Part shown: positions 52,501 to 59,697 of the stretch, in pieces
Layout: the number at the start of each line of letters is the position of its first letter
Numbering within the stretch: position 1 is the first letter of the stretch
Source of the DNA: Acidimicrobiaceae bacterium
GTDB taxonomy: Bacteria; Actinomycetota; Acidimicrobiia; Acidimicrobiales; Aldehydirespiratoraceae
Reading direction: 5' to 3'
NCBI GenBank assembly: GCA_009842325.1
Contig: VYFQ01000007.1
Coordinates: 55,438 to 119,437 of the forward strand
Length of the DNA: 64,000 nt
Translations under genes and position numbers: made by a program
Notes under the pieces: generated by a model
Seen by the model: the letters and a program-made list of their open reading frames with translations, nothing else
What the model was told of the DNA's origin: nothing
Database searches by the model: none

Positions 52501-54207
52501 CTATGCGGCCTTGTCCTGATTGGGAGGACAGAGCGCGCTTTCGATCACCAGCTCAAGGCTTGATGAGCTTGTGCCGTCTTCGGAGGTTGCTGTGATGGTG
52601 ACGTGTGTGTCTTCTGTCGGGGACAGCATGACATGGTTGGATGGCAGGTTCGGGTTGCGACGAGGCTGCGCAATCTCGACGGACGCCGCTGGGTTCATCG
52701 GCACGACGGTCAGAATCAACTGCTGTTCGCTATGGCTCAGCTTGAATTGCCCGTCGAATTCAGTGTTGCTGCCCACGATGCGAGTGGTGTCGTCGGGGTG
52801 TGACGCCTGGAATCTGACGGTCGCCTCACCTGACACGGCTGCAAGTGTGATTCGTCCCCATAGCCCTTCTAGGCAGTAGAGCCGGGAGATTGTGCCTGGT
52901 CCCCCGTCGATTGTGAGCTTGACGATGCGGGCATCGTCAGCTGCTCGTGGCTCCGCTCGAATCGCTGCCTCAACGGCCTCGTAGTCCGCGGTGGTGATGG
53001 TGCTCGCGGCAACCGTTCGAAGAGTTGAAGACTTGTGGCGGGTTCCGCTGATATGCAACCTCGGTCGAATGTTGACGGTGGAAGGCATCCCGTCGCGGAA
53101 ATCAGCAAGACTCCCAGCTGTGTCACTCGCGAAGCACCGGAGCAGCCGAGGCGAGGGCACACAAGTCGGAGGACCGACTTCAGGCAGATACGGTCGGATG
53201 GCACCGCGACTGCTGCTGGACTGCAATGCTCGCCTAATCGGGAGCGGCACCTGTAGATGCATCGTGTCGCTGTCCGGGTCTTGCTGGGACAGAATCGCGA
53301 ATCTGTACTCGCGCTGATGTCGGTGCTCCATTGTCTTGGCGAAGATGCTGCGGATGATGAGTTCGACATCATCGCCACCCGCAAGGATGTAGTCACGCGG
53401 ATCTTCGAGGTAGACGACTGGCCCATACAGCACCGTCAAGTTGCCGCATTGTTCAATGTGGCCGGTGTCAGGATTGCGGAGGTCGAGATAGCTGTAGAGC
53501 CGGTCCCGCCTCGAAGCGGCCACCATCGCGAGCACTCGTGCAAACACCCTTGGATCGCCGAGGAAGGTGGTGTGGTCGTAATGGTCCTCAAGCGAGTCTC
53601 GCCACCGGGACCATTCTCTGGTGCTCTGCGGTAGCAGCGACCCGCACCAGATGAAGCAATTGTCACCGAGCGCGAGGCTGGCCCGCGAAGTCTCGTTCAC
53701 ATTGAGTCGCTTGACAGTAGAGGTGCCAAGCGCTCGCTCGAACGGGTGGCTGCCAGGCGATTCGCGGTCTGTCGCTTCGTACGCCTCCAAGTCGGCTGGA
53801 TCGTCGCGTCGGTCTTCGACTCGCTTGTCACCGGAGATCACGCCCTCCTGCATATCCCAAATGAGCGAATCGCCGTGCTTCCGAAAGTAGGGCAGTGTGC
53901 CCATCTGCAGCGTGTCGCAGTTCTCCAGGGCGTACCGACTCGGGCAGCCCTTGATGATCGTGGCATCTACCGGGGGGCGGCTACCGCTCCTGCGTCCCAG
54001 GGTCGCCGGGTGTTCAATCTCGAAGGTGGTGATCGCTTCTTCCGGCCCAACGAAGACCAAGGAACGAGGGTGCAGCTTCGTTCGATTGCTCCGAGTGCCA
54101 GATCCCATAGACACCAAGTCAGTCGAGCCGTGGGAGCCATCGGCGTACAGCGCGGATCCCTGCCTCCGGGGGCGACGACGGCTGTTTGGCTTGCGTCTAC
54201 GGCTCAT
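52501..54207 (-). CDS. Large hypothetical protein under leader element A
   Basis: A 568-residue protein of unknown function. After a basic start (MSRRRKPNSRRRPRRQ), residues about 75-120 (GCPSRYALENCDTLQMGTLPYFR) and HQREYRFAILSQQ near 285 recall the general layout of DUF2971-like defence proteins, where a Y...tL segment and an E-x-R motif occur; this resemblance is weak. The C-terminal 180 residues look like beta-rich domains (ITLAAVSGEATVRFQASHPDD). The ATG at 54207 lies inside the overlapping end of leader A. Convergent with the decayed antitoxin copy. Confidence 0.6.
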   Translation of the reverse strand: MSRRRKPNSRRRPRRQGSALYADGSHGSTDLVSMGSGTRSNRTKLHPRSLVFVGPEEAITTFEIEHPATLGRRSGSRPPVDATIIKGCPSRYALENCDTLQMGTLPYFRKHGDSLIWDMQEGVISGDKRVEDRRDDPADLEAYEATDRESPGSHPFERALGTSTVKRLNVNETSRASLALGDNCFIWCGSLLPQSTREWSRWRDSLEDHYDHTTFLGDPRVFARVLAMVAASRRDRLYSYLDLRNPDTGHIEQCGNLTVLYGPVVYLEDPRDYILAGGDDVELIIRSIFAKTMEHRHQREYRFAILSQQDPDSDTMHLQVPLPIRRALQSSSSRGAIRPYLPEVGPPTCVPSPRLLRCFASDTAGSLADFRDGMPSTVNIRPRLHISGTRHKSSTLRTVAASTITTADYEAVEAAIRAEPRAADDARIVKLTIDGGPGTISRLYCLEGLWGRITLAAVSGEATVRFQASHPDDTTRIVGSNTEFDGQFKLSHSEQQLILTVVPMNPAASVEIAQPRRNPNLPSNHVMLSPTEDTHVTITATSEDGTSSSSLELVIESALCPPNQDKAA

Positions 54208-54298
54208 GGTCCGCAACACGGGTCAACTGGTGGAACGACGGTGCGAACAGACCGAGCGAATCGAGACTCGGAGTGCGGTCTGGCATCCGGTGCTCCAT
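54197..54298 (-). CDS. Leader peptide A (33 aa), overlapping the start of the large hypothetical gene
   Basis: A short frame beginning MEHRMPDRTPSLDSL, nine bases after a TACGAT box (54308-54313). Its stop TAG lies 8 bases inside the following gene, whose ATG is at 54207, so translation of the two is probably linked. It shares the N-terminal M-x3-MPD core and the surrounding DNA with leaders B, C and D. Confidence 0.5.
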   Translation of the reverse strand: MEHRMPDRTPSLDSLGLFAPSFHQLTRVADHEP

Positions 54299-54350
54299 CG
54301 CCAAGGGATCGTACTGATGGCCTGCGACACGCACGACGGTTGTGTGCGGC
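54277..54350 (-). repeat. Promoter-leader element, copy A
   Basis: About 70 bases conserved with copies B, C and D. On the minus strand, in order, they run: CACAACCG..., CAGGCC(A/C)TC, (A/G)GTACGAT, GGCGATG, and the codons for the (M)PD core. It is the upstream region of the 568-residue gene. Confidence 0.75.
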
Positions 54351-54526
54351 GATCCGCGGGCGGTGCAGCGAGAGGCAGGCCACTAGAGCACCGGGAACGA
54401 GGTGTGCTTCGCTGCCAGCTGCCTCCGTGTCGGCTCCGGGTGGCCTCGTGTTCGCTCCGGCTAGCCGCGTGGCCTGTAGGTCGCAGAACCGGCGCGGTCG
54501 ACGCACAGCGCCCAAACGTGCCGTTG

Positions 54527-55189
54527 CTAGTCGACGGTCGGCAGCAGGTCGTGCAGGTCGTCCGGCACACCGAAGCAGGCCGGGCATAGCCACCGCTCGT
54601 CGCCCAAGTCGAACATCATGAGAGGGACCGGCTTCGTTCGCCCCTCGTGTTCGTTCCAATAGGGCTTCACCCACACCGCGCCCGAGGTTGTGCCGCACTC
54701 GCTACAGGGCAGCAGCGTCTCAGCTAGCCTGTGCGCCCTTCGCTTCGCGGGCCGACCGCGGACTGCACGCACTAGCCGATTGGATCGGCTGTGTGGACTG
54801 TCGGGATTATGTAGATGTCCCAGCGTGCCGCATTGACTGTGGGTTTGGCATACGTTCACGCCCGGCCCCTGCTTGTAGATGCAGCGGCTCGGTAGGTAGA
54901 AGGGGCATCTAACGAAGACCTCAACCCGAATCTCTGTACCGGTGCGTTGTCCATGCCACCTACGTGCCGGGTGTAGCACGAGCAGCAGAACGTCCTTGAT
55001 CCCGCTAGGGAGGTCAAGGAATGTATGGCTCCGGTCTTCCCGCAGAGCCACCACCGTCCGATACCAGCGGTACTTCAGCCAGTTGTTCCAGGTGAGCTTG
55101 AAGAGCGGCTTGAAGAGCGCCAACCCAGCGAACAGCGCCGCCAGCGCGCTGAACAGCAGCGTCCATCTCACGATGTCGTCTTCGGCCAC
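54527..55189 (-). CDS. Membrane-anchored zinc-ribbon-like protein under leader element B
   Basis: A 220-residue protein with an N-terminal membrane helix (about 8-26), a basic middle and a C-terminal cysteine arrangement. CSECG and CPACFG would form a zinc ribbon, preceded by other cysteines (CPFYLPSRC, CQTHSQCG). Function unknown; the architecture resembles the 44418 gene product. The GTG at 55189 comes one base after the stop of leader B. AGGA lies about 10 bases upstream inside the leader frame. Confidence 0.62.
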   Translation of the reverse strand: MAEDDIVRWTLLFSALAALFAGLALFKPLFKLTWNNWLKYRWYRTVVALREDRSHTFLDLPSGIKDVLLLVLHPARRWHGQRTGTEIRVEVFVRCPFYLPSRCIYKQGPGVNVCQTHSQCGTLGHLHNPDSPHSRSNRLVRAVRGRPAKRRAHRLAETLLPCSECGTTSGAVWVKPYWNEHEGRTKPVPLMMFDLGDERWLCPACFGVPDDLHDLLPTVD

Positions 55190-55190
55190 A

Positions 55191-55304
55191 TCAATTCCTA
55201 GTGGCTTGCCGAGCCACGCTTCCTACCGGTTCCACATCTCGTGGCGGTCCCACGCTCACAGCTCGGTAGGCCGCCCCGGCGGGGTCTGGCATCTGGTAGT
55301 GCAT
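55191..55304 (-). CDS. Leader peptide B (37 aa), abutting the zinc-ribbon-like gene
   Basis: The frame begins MHYQMPDPAGAAYRAV, nine bases after TACGAT (55314-55319). It ends with TGA, followed by T and the GTG of the next gene (TGATGTG). This termination-reinitiation geometry suggests translational coupling. Confidence 0.5.
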   Translation of the reverse strand: MHYQMPDPAGAAYRAVSVGPPRDVEPVGSVARQATRN

Positions 55305-55355
55305 CGCCGCGGCATCGTACCGAGGGCCTGAGATGGCACGGCGGCGGCGGTGCTG
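55283..55355 (-). repeat. Promoter-leader element, copy B
   Basis: Same conserved blocks as copy A: CAGGCCCTCGGTACGAT, GGCGATG and CAGATGCCAGACCCC on the minus strand. It occupies most of an otherwise gene-free 360-base gap; the rest of that gap (55356-55549) shows nothing recognisable beyond the start region of the next gene. Confidence 0.75.
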
Positions 55356-55552
55356 CGTCATGAGTACGATGGTGCCCCAGCGCGGGTCGCTACATTCCCT
55401 GCCCCACAGCCGAGTGCCTAGGGGCTACGAGCTAGCCGAGCGTGCCCGCAACGGAATAGGCGTTGGAGCGAAGTGGCCGCGCATCTAGTAGGTGGCAGGG
55501 AGGGTCAGCTGCTCTCGGGGAGTCGCACCGGACTTGTCCCTAGCCTGAGATG

Positions 55553-56071
55553 ATGACCAATAACTTCGACAAGGCGCTGCCCTACCTCGAATCGCTCTCA
55601 GTCCTTGAGCTGCTGCGAGTTCATCGCTGGACGCTCCACAAGCTGTACGACCTTGGAGTCGTCCGCACGCTCAACGCGCCTCAGGGAGATTGGGCCGAAA
55701 CGTTGGTGGCCGAGGCGTACAGCGGAGAGCTTGTTAAGAGGAGCGGAAAGGGACGCGATGTGCTAGTGGACGAGATGAGCATTCAGGTCAAGTCAAGAGT
55801 GTTAAGAAAGAAGGGATCGAACAAATCATCATCGATACGCTCTTGGGATTTTGAGAAGCTGGTAGCGGTCATCTTCGATACGCGTGACTTGGGTGTCAAG
55901 GAGGCCAGGGAGTTCGATAGAGATTGGGTGGAGAATAGAGCGAACTATCAGGGATATGTCAATGCCGAGTCGCTTTCTTTAAATGCAACGCTCATGCGAA
56001 GTGGGGAGGACGTGACCGAACGACTTGAAGAAGCTGCTGTAGCTCTAGACAGTCGACTTAGCAACTCCTAA
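55553..56071 (+). CDS. PD-(D/E)XK nuclease-like protein
   Basis: A 172-residue protein. GDWAETLVAEAYSGELVKRSGKGRDVLVDEMSIQVKSR (about 48-85, quoted here by its parts: the glutamate in WAET, the aspartate in GRDVLV and Q-V-K) fits the alpha-E / D / Q-x-K pattern of PD-(D/E)XK endonucleases such as MvaI- or Mrr-like enzymes. The remaining C-terminal part is unknown. Two adjacent ATG codons exist; the second (55553) lies six bases after TAGCCT (55541-55546). It may be a stand-alone restriction-like defence nuclease. Confidence 0.6.
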   Translation: MTNNFDKALPYLESLSVLELLRVHRWTLHKLYDLGVVRTLNAPQGDWAETLVAEAYSGELVKRSGKGRDVLVDEMSIQVKSRVLRKKGSNKSSSIRSWDFEKLVAVIFDTRDLGVKEAREFDRDWVENRANYQGYVNAESLSLNATLMRSGEDVTERLEEAAVALDSRLSNS

Positions 56072-56125
56072 ACAGATGCTCCCTCACTAGAACCCGCGCC
56101 GCTGCCGTGGTCTAGTTGCAGAAGT

Positions 56126-56971
56126 CTATACGTCAAGTGTCCCGATATAATGTCCGTCGTTAGATGGTCGGTTCTTGTCTACTAGGAAGTCGACCGAGTA
56201 TCCCTCTGAAGACACATAGATGTGCACTTCACCTTCCTCGCATTCGAATACGATGTCACCGGCCGTGTTCTGCGTAATCGTGTTGTACCCCTGATAGTAC
56301 TCTAGGTCAGTTGAAGGTGCTTCACCGACGATGATGATCTTGGGTTCCATATCGTTTAGCCATGCCTTCGGGACACGGCCCGACTTCCGTCCGTGATGAG
56401 GAGCAAACAAGAGATCCACTTTGGGAAGATCCACCTCATCCTCAATCGCTTTCATAAAATCGGTTTCTAGATCGCCCATCCACAGGGCTGCCACCCCGTT
56501 GTTCAGACCATACTTGATTATGGGTGAGATGTTGTTTGGGCTCTCGCCCTGTGCGGCGCGCTTCAGGGCGTCCTTGAAGTCCTGATTGCTGGTGTCTGGC
56601 CAGAGGATGTGAATACCCGCGTGTTTGCGCTCGTTACTGTTTTCGTTCATCCACCGTCGTGTGCATCCCTTGAAGATGTAGAACGCTTTCTTGGTGTCGT
56701 CGTGAAGTTGGCGGTATCGCTTGAAGTCAGGAGTCTCGGTCTCTTTCGTTGTCGAGTTCTTCACGCAGTAGAAGTTGAGAATCCGTATGTGGTCATCCAA
56801 GTGGACGAGACCTTGGATATGATCTTGGTCAGGATGTGTGGAGATGAAGCGCTGGACCTGCTTCCCCTTCCGTTCACGATCTAGTTCATCGAGAATGGAC
56901 TCTCGGGTCTTGTCCGAAATTGAACAGTCGATGATCGTGAAGTTGTCCGAGCCATGACGGATGTAGAACAT
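56126..56971 (-). CDS. MBL-fold metallohydrolase (ComEC-like), N-terminus broken by a frameshift
   Basis: A 281-residue metallo-beta-lactamase-fold protein with FTIIDCSI, the zinc motif STHPDQDHIQGL (H-x-D-x-DH), MGDLETD and APHHG. It resembles ComEC/Rec2-type nuclease domains without the membrane part. The natural start seems to be GTG 57011, with GGAGG seven bases upstream, reading MIKIKSL. One extra T in TTTT (56989-56992) shifts the frame before SVGNGDMFYIRHG. From ATG 56971 the first strand is lost. The coding is much less GC-rich than the core genome. It follows the membrane protein gene by 18 bases, so the pair is an operon under leader C. Confidence 0.78.
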   Translation of the reverse strand: MFYIRHGSDNFTIIDCSISDKTRESILDELDRERKGKQVQRFISTHPDQDHIQGLVHLDDHIRILNFYCVKNSTTKETETPDFKRYRQLHDDTKKAFYIFKGCTRRWMNENSNERKHAGIHILWPDTSNQDFKDALKRAAQGESPNNISPIIKYGLNNGVAALWMGDLETDFMKAIEDEVDLPKVDLLFAPHHGRKSGRVPKAWLNDMEPKIIIVGEAPSTDLEYYQGYNTITQNTAGDIVFECEEGEVHIYVSSEGYSVDFLVDKNRPSNDGHYIGTLDV

Positions 56972-57029
56972 ATCCCCGTTACCGACAGAAAAGCGATTTG
57001 ATCTTGATCACTTATGGGCCTCCGTATAT

Positions 57030-57776
57030 CTAGTCTTGCGAATGATATCCGTTGTGCACTTCTGCCATCGTGCCTAGAAAGGTGTCAGCATACTGTTCTG
57101 CGCGCTGACGCACGAATCTCTTCAGGGGCGACACTATCGCGATAGCGATTACTAGAGCGATGGTCGCTACAACAGCCCAGCTCAGACCAGAATCGGATCT
57201 GAAATATGCAACCCAAGCCAAGGCTGCAGACAAGATACTGAAGAATATCCAGAACGGAACCATACCTGCGAAGTTTCGGGCGAATCCGTAGTCTTCGGTG
57301 TGTATCTGCAGAAGTGTCCTGCCATTGATGCTCTTCAACCGTAGCCGTAGGTTCCGCACGGCATCATTGATCGTCTGCTCAAGTTCGGTCGAGTCACTGG
57401 TCTTCGATGCGTGTTGGATATCGAGGCCGACAAGATCAAGAATCTGCTTGTAGTGGATGAGCTTCTGCTGGGTAGACAGATGTGTGTCGTCAGGGTGTAG
57501 CCATCGATTGGTTGGAGCGTCATGTGGCCATCTCGGCCAGAGTCTTCTTTGGTAGTGATTGCCTGCTGCTGATGCTAGGTAGCAAAGGCCAAGCCAAAGA
57601 ATGGAGACGATGCCGCTCTCCACGGCCAGGCTGGGATCCCAATCCAATCCCTCAGATCCGAGCGCAGCTAGTCCCGGCACCATCGGTAGACAGGCAAGTA
57701 GCGCAGGAAGGAGCCTGGCCTTGATTTCGTAGCGATCTATCAGCTTGGGCAGATTCAGAGGAGATGGGGAGTTCAC
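57030..57776 (-). CDS. Four-helix membrane protein paired with the MBL-fold hydrolase
   Basis: A 248-residue protein. It starts with LIDRYEIKARLLPALLACLPMVPGL, which forms helix 1. Helix 2 is near 55-73, a soluble middle contains TELEQTINDAVRNLRLR, and two more helices are near 178-198 and 205-224, followed by a cytoplasmic tail. I do not recognise a named family; the layout is that of effector or sensor membrane proteins in defence operons. The GTG start (57776) overlaps the stop of leader C by four bases (GTGA). The next gene is the MBL-fold hydrolase. Confidence 0.65.
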   Translation of the reverse strand: MNSPSPLNLPKLIDRYEIKARLLPALLACLPMVPGLAALGSEGLDWDPSLAVESGIVSILWLGLCYLASAAGNHYQRRLWPRWPHDAPTNRWLHPDDTHLSTQQKLIHYKQILDLVGLDIQHASKTSDSTELEQTINDAVRNLRLRLKSINGRTLLQIHTEDYGFARNFAGMVPFWIFFSILSAALAWVAYFRSDSGLSWAVVATIALVIAIAIVSPLKRFVRQRAEQYADTFLGTMAEVHNGYHSQD

Positions 57777-57916
57777 GGCACGGGGAGTTTCTGATGAGCG
57801 CGCGTGGCAGGAGCGCGGTGGAAGCTCCCGCGGGGGCACCCGTCGCTCGGCCTGGTCTTCGCGAGCCAGGCTGTTGGTGGGTCGATTCGGTCGGGGTCTG
57901 GGGTCCGGATATCCAT
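57773..57916 (-). CDS. Leader peptide C (47 aa), overlapping the membrane protein gene
   Basis: The frame begins MDIRTPDPDRIDPP, nine bases after TACGAT (57926-57931). Its TGA overlaps the GTG of the next gene in GTGA. The PD core aligns with leaders A, B and D, while the rest differs. Confidence 0.5.
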   Translation of the reverse strand: MDIRTPDPDRIDPPTAWLAKTRPSDGCPRGSFHRAPATRAHQKLPVP

Positions 57917-57975
57917 CTCGCCAGGATCGTACTGAGGGCCTGTGACACGCACGCCGGTTGTGGCGAGCGAGTCGC
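57893..57975 (-). repeat. Promoter-leader element, copy C
   Basis: Conserved with copies A, B and D; closest to A upstream of the -10 (GTGCGTGTC, CAGGCC, TCAGTACGATCC). Confidence 0.75.
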
Positions 57976-58030
57976 TGCCCTCGTCGTCCAGGATGCGGAC
58001 TCTGAGCCGCACCGCTATGCAGGCGGATGT

Positions 58031-58405
58031 TCAGCCTTTGAAGCTGCCCCATCTAGTGAGTGAATGCCCGTGCACACGGATGTCTTCGATGTCACGCGGG
58101 TCGAACCAGACGTTGTGGTAAGCACAGGCCTCGGGAGCGGTTCGGCGGATGTGCTGGTCGTACGCGTCGTCTTCGACAGGCCAGGAGTTGAGGTAGATGG
58201 CTTTAGCACTGGGGTGCTCCCACACCCAATCCGGCACCGGGTGGCCGTCGCGGTCGCATAGCGCGTGAACGACAGCCGCGATGCGGGCCAGGTCTCGCCG
58301 GCGTGGAGTGAACCTGTGATGCCAGCGCAGCCGCTTGGGAGAGGCGGAGATCATGGCATCACGCAGACGGGGCATCTGAGCCCAGTCCTTGGCGAGCTGG
58401 GTCAT
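58031..58405 (-). CDS. Small hypothetical protein under leader element D
   Basis: A 124-residue protein: MTQLAKDWAQMPRLRDAM at the start, then LARIAAVVHALCDRDGHPVPDWVWEHPSAKAI and a C-terminal NVWFDPRDIEDIRVHGHS. The VPDWVW segment occurs in short actinobacterial proteins encoded beside regulators or toxins; no function is known to me. It starts 38 bases after the leader D stop, so coupling is less tight than in A-C. GAG lies just before the ATG. Confidence 0.55.
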   Translation of the reverse strand: MTQLAKDWAQMPRLRDAMISASPKRLRWHHRFTPRRRDLARIAAVVHALCDRDGHPVPDWVWEHPSAKAIYLNSWPVEDDAYDQHIRRTAPEACAYHNVWFDPRDIEDIRVHGHSLTRWGSFKG

Positions 58406-58443
58406 CTCGGTGATGCGCCCTCGGTGATCGTTCCGACTGATCC

Positions 58444-58524
58444 CTAAGGAAGCTCGGCGGCAGTGACAGCAGGCTCCGTCAGATGCGCGCTCGTTGAGCC
58501 GGGGTCTGGCATCTGGTCCGTCAC
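58444..58524 (-). CDS. Leader peptide D (26 aa)
   Basis: The frame begins at GTG with VTDQMPDPGSTSAHL, six bases after TATGCT (58531-58536), and ends 38 bases before the next gene. It shares the QMPDP core with leader B. Confidence 0.45.
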   Translation of the reverse strand: MTDQMPDPGSTSAHLTEPAVTAAELP

Positions 58525-58575
58525 AGCAGGAGCATACCGAGGGCCTGATACGGGCAAGGCGGTTGTGTCGTGGTG
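58501..58575 (-). repeat. Promoter-leader element, copy D
   Basis: Conserved blocks CAGGCCCTCGGTA, a varied -10 (TATGCT) and CAGATGCCAGACCCC. It occupies the gap between the small hypothetical gene and a divergent membrane protein gene. Confidence 0.7.
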
Positions 58576-58731
58576 CTCTGCGTGCTGGACGAGGCTCCGC
58601 CGTGACAGGCACGCGGCTCTTGTGCGGCGACGCCAGAACCGAGGCTGGGGCATGGATCCGTTCCGAGGCGCGCTTCGTTGGTAGCACTCGGGTACCGTCC
58701 GAAGTCAGGCACCGTTCACAGGCTGAGCACG

Positions 58732-59631
58732 ATGAACTCCCCGGAACCTGACGACGAGAATCGAGCAGCTTCAACAGAGCCGTCCCAGGATCCAGTGCTC
58801 GCACGGCAACACCTTGCCAGCGCATGTGTCGAGTTGGATGCGGCGCGTCGCAGATGGGAGGCGCTCGGGGAGGCCGAAGACGCATGTCGCCGCGCAAGGG
58901 AAGCTGCGTCCGGGGTGTCGCCTGAGCTGGATGATGTGGTGGAGTCCGGGATCAAGGCCCTCCGTTCGCAGACTCGTGAGGATGCGATCCGAGCCAAGGA
59001 GAAGGCTCTTGAGGCGCTAGGTGCCGTCGAGTCGTTCGGCTGGTCGCACCGACTTAGCGGCAACCCGGATGCGCTGGTTGGAGTGCTCCTTGCTATGGCG
59101 GTAGCGGCATTGCAGCTCTCGGGAATCTGGCTGCTCCCTGACGGCTGGAACGATGGCTTGGTGCGCTACCTGCTAATCATCGTGTTGCTTGTCGCATTGC
59201 TTCTCAGCCGACGCGGCTGGGCACGCTCCTACAAGCGGGGAAAGCTCCCGGAGGAGGGTGAAGGAGTATTGCCGCTTCGCGGGGCCGCAAGCGCCGGGAA
59301 ATGGGTCGCTGCAATCGGTTTGGTAGGTGCGGCGACTCCCATTGTTGTGGACATGTATGGGGCCTTGGTCCGCTTGGCGTTCAACCACGAGCTAGGCGAG
59401 GACTACACCGGCTGGTTGCTCCCCGACGAGTTCGCGGCAATCGTACTCTCCGAGTCCACGCCGACCCTGCTGCTCACGGGAATGCTGTTCGTGAGCGTAG
59501 GTGTCTGGCCCGTGGGCAACGCGCCGTACGAATTTGTCGAGAAAGTCGTCACTAGCGCAGCGGGGGTGGGCAGGTGGGTATGGCAGAGAATTCGGCGTCG
59601 TCGGATGTCACGGCCCGTCGCGGAGCGTTAG
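58732..59631 (+). CDS. Membrane protein with N-terminal coiled coil, unknown function
   Basis: A 299-residue protein. An acidic N-terminus (MNSPEPDDENRA) is followed by an Ala/Glu/Arg-rich coiled coil (about 25-110). Four hydrophobic helices lie at about 120-140, 145-163, 190-215 and 240-262, then a basic tail (RIRRRRMSRPVAER). It is divergent from the leader D unit and upstream of the Abi-C-like gene by 59 bases, so it may belong to the same transcript. The family is not recognised. Confidence 0.6.
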   Translation: MNSPEPDDENRAASTEPSQDPVLARQHLASACVELDAARRRWEALGEAEDACRRAREAASGVSPELDDVVESGIKALRSQTREDAIRAKEKALEALGAVESFGWSHRLSGNPDALVGVLLAMAVAALQLSGIWLLPDGWNDGLVRYLLIIVLLVALLLSRRGWARSYKRGKLPEEGEGVLPLRGAASAGKWVAAIGLVGAATPIVVDMYGALVRLAFNHELGEDYTGWLLPDEFAAIVLSESTPTLLLTGMLFVSVGVWPVGNAPYEFVEKVVTSAAGVGRWVWQRIRRRRMSRPVAER

Positions 59632-59667
59632 CCGAGCTGTCGTAGCCCATCGGTAAGCTCGCCCGCT

Positions 59668-59697
59668 ATGAGCAGCGATGGAGGAAGGCGATGGTGA
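59668..59697 (+). other. Mini leader ORF overlapping the Abi-C-like gene
   Basis: A nine-codon frame (MSSDGGRRW) starts 8 bases after TAAGCT (59654-59659). It contains the ribosome site GGAGGAAGG of the next gene, and its stop lies inside that gene's start region. It may tune translation of the downstream gene. Confidence 0.35.

Noticed and set aside
54277..58575. The four promoter-leader copies as insertion sequence ends or CRISPR repeats
   Set aside because: They have no terminal inverted repeats, no transposase and no regular spacing, and each sits at a fixed position relative to a downstream start codon.
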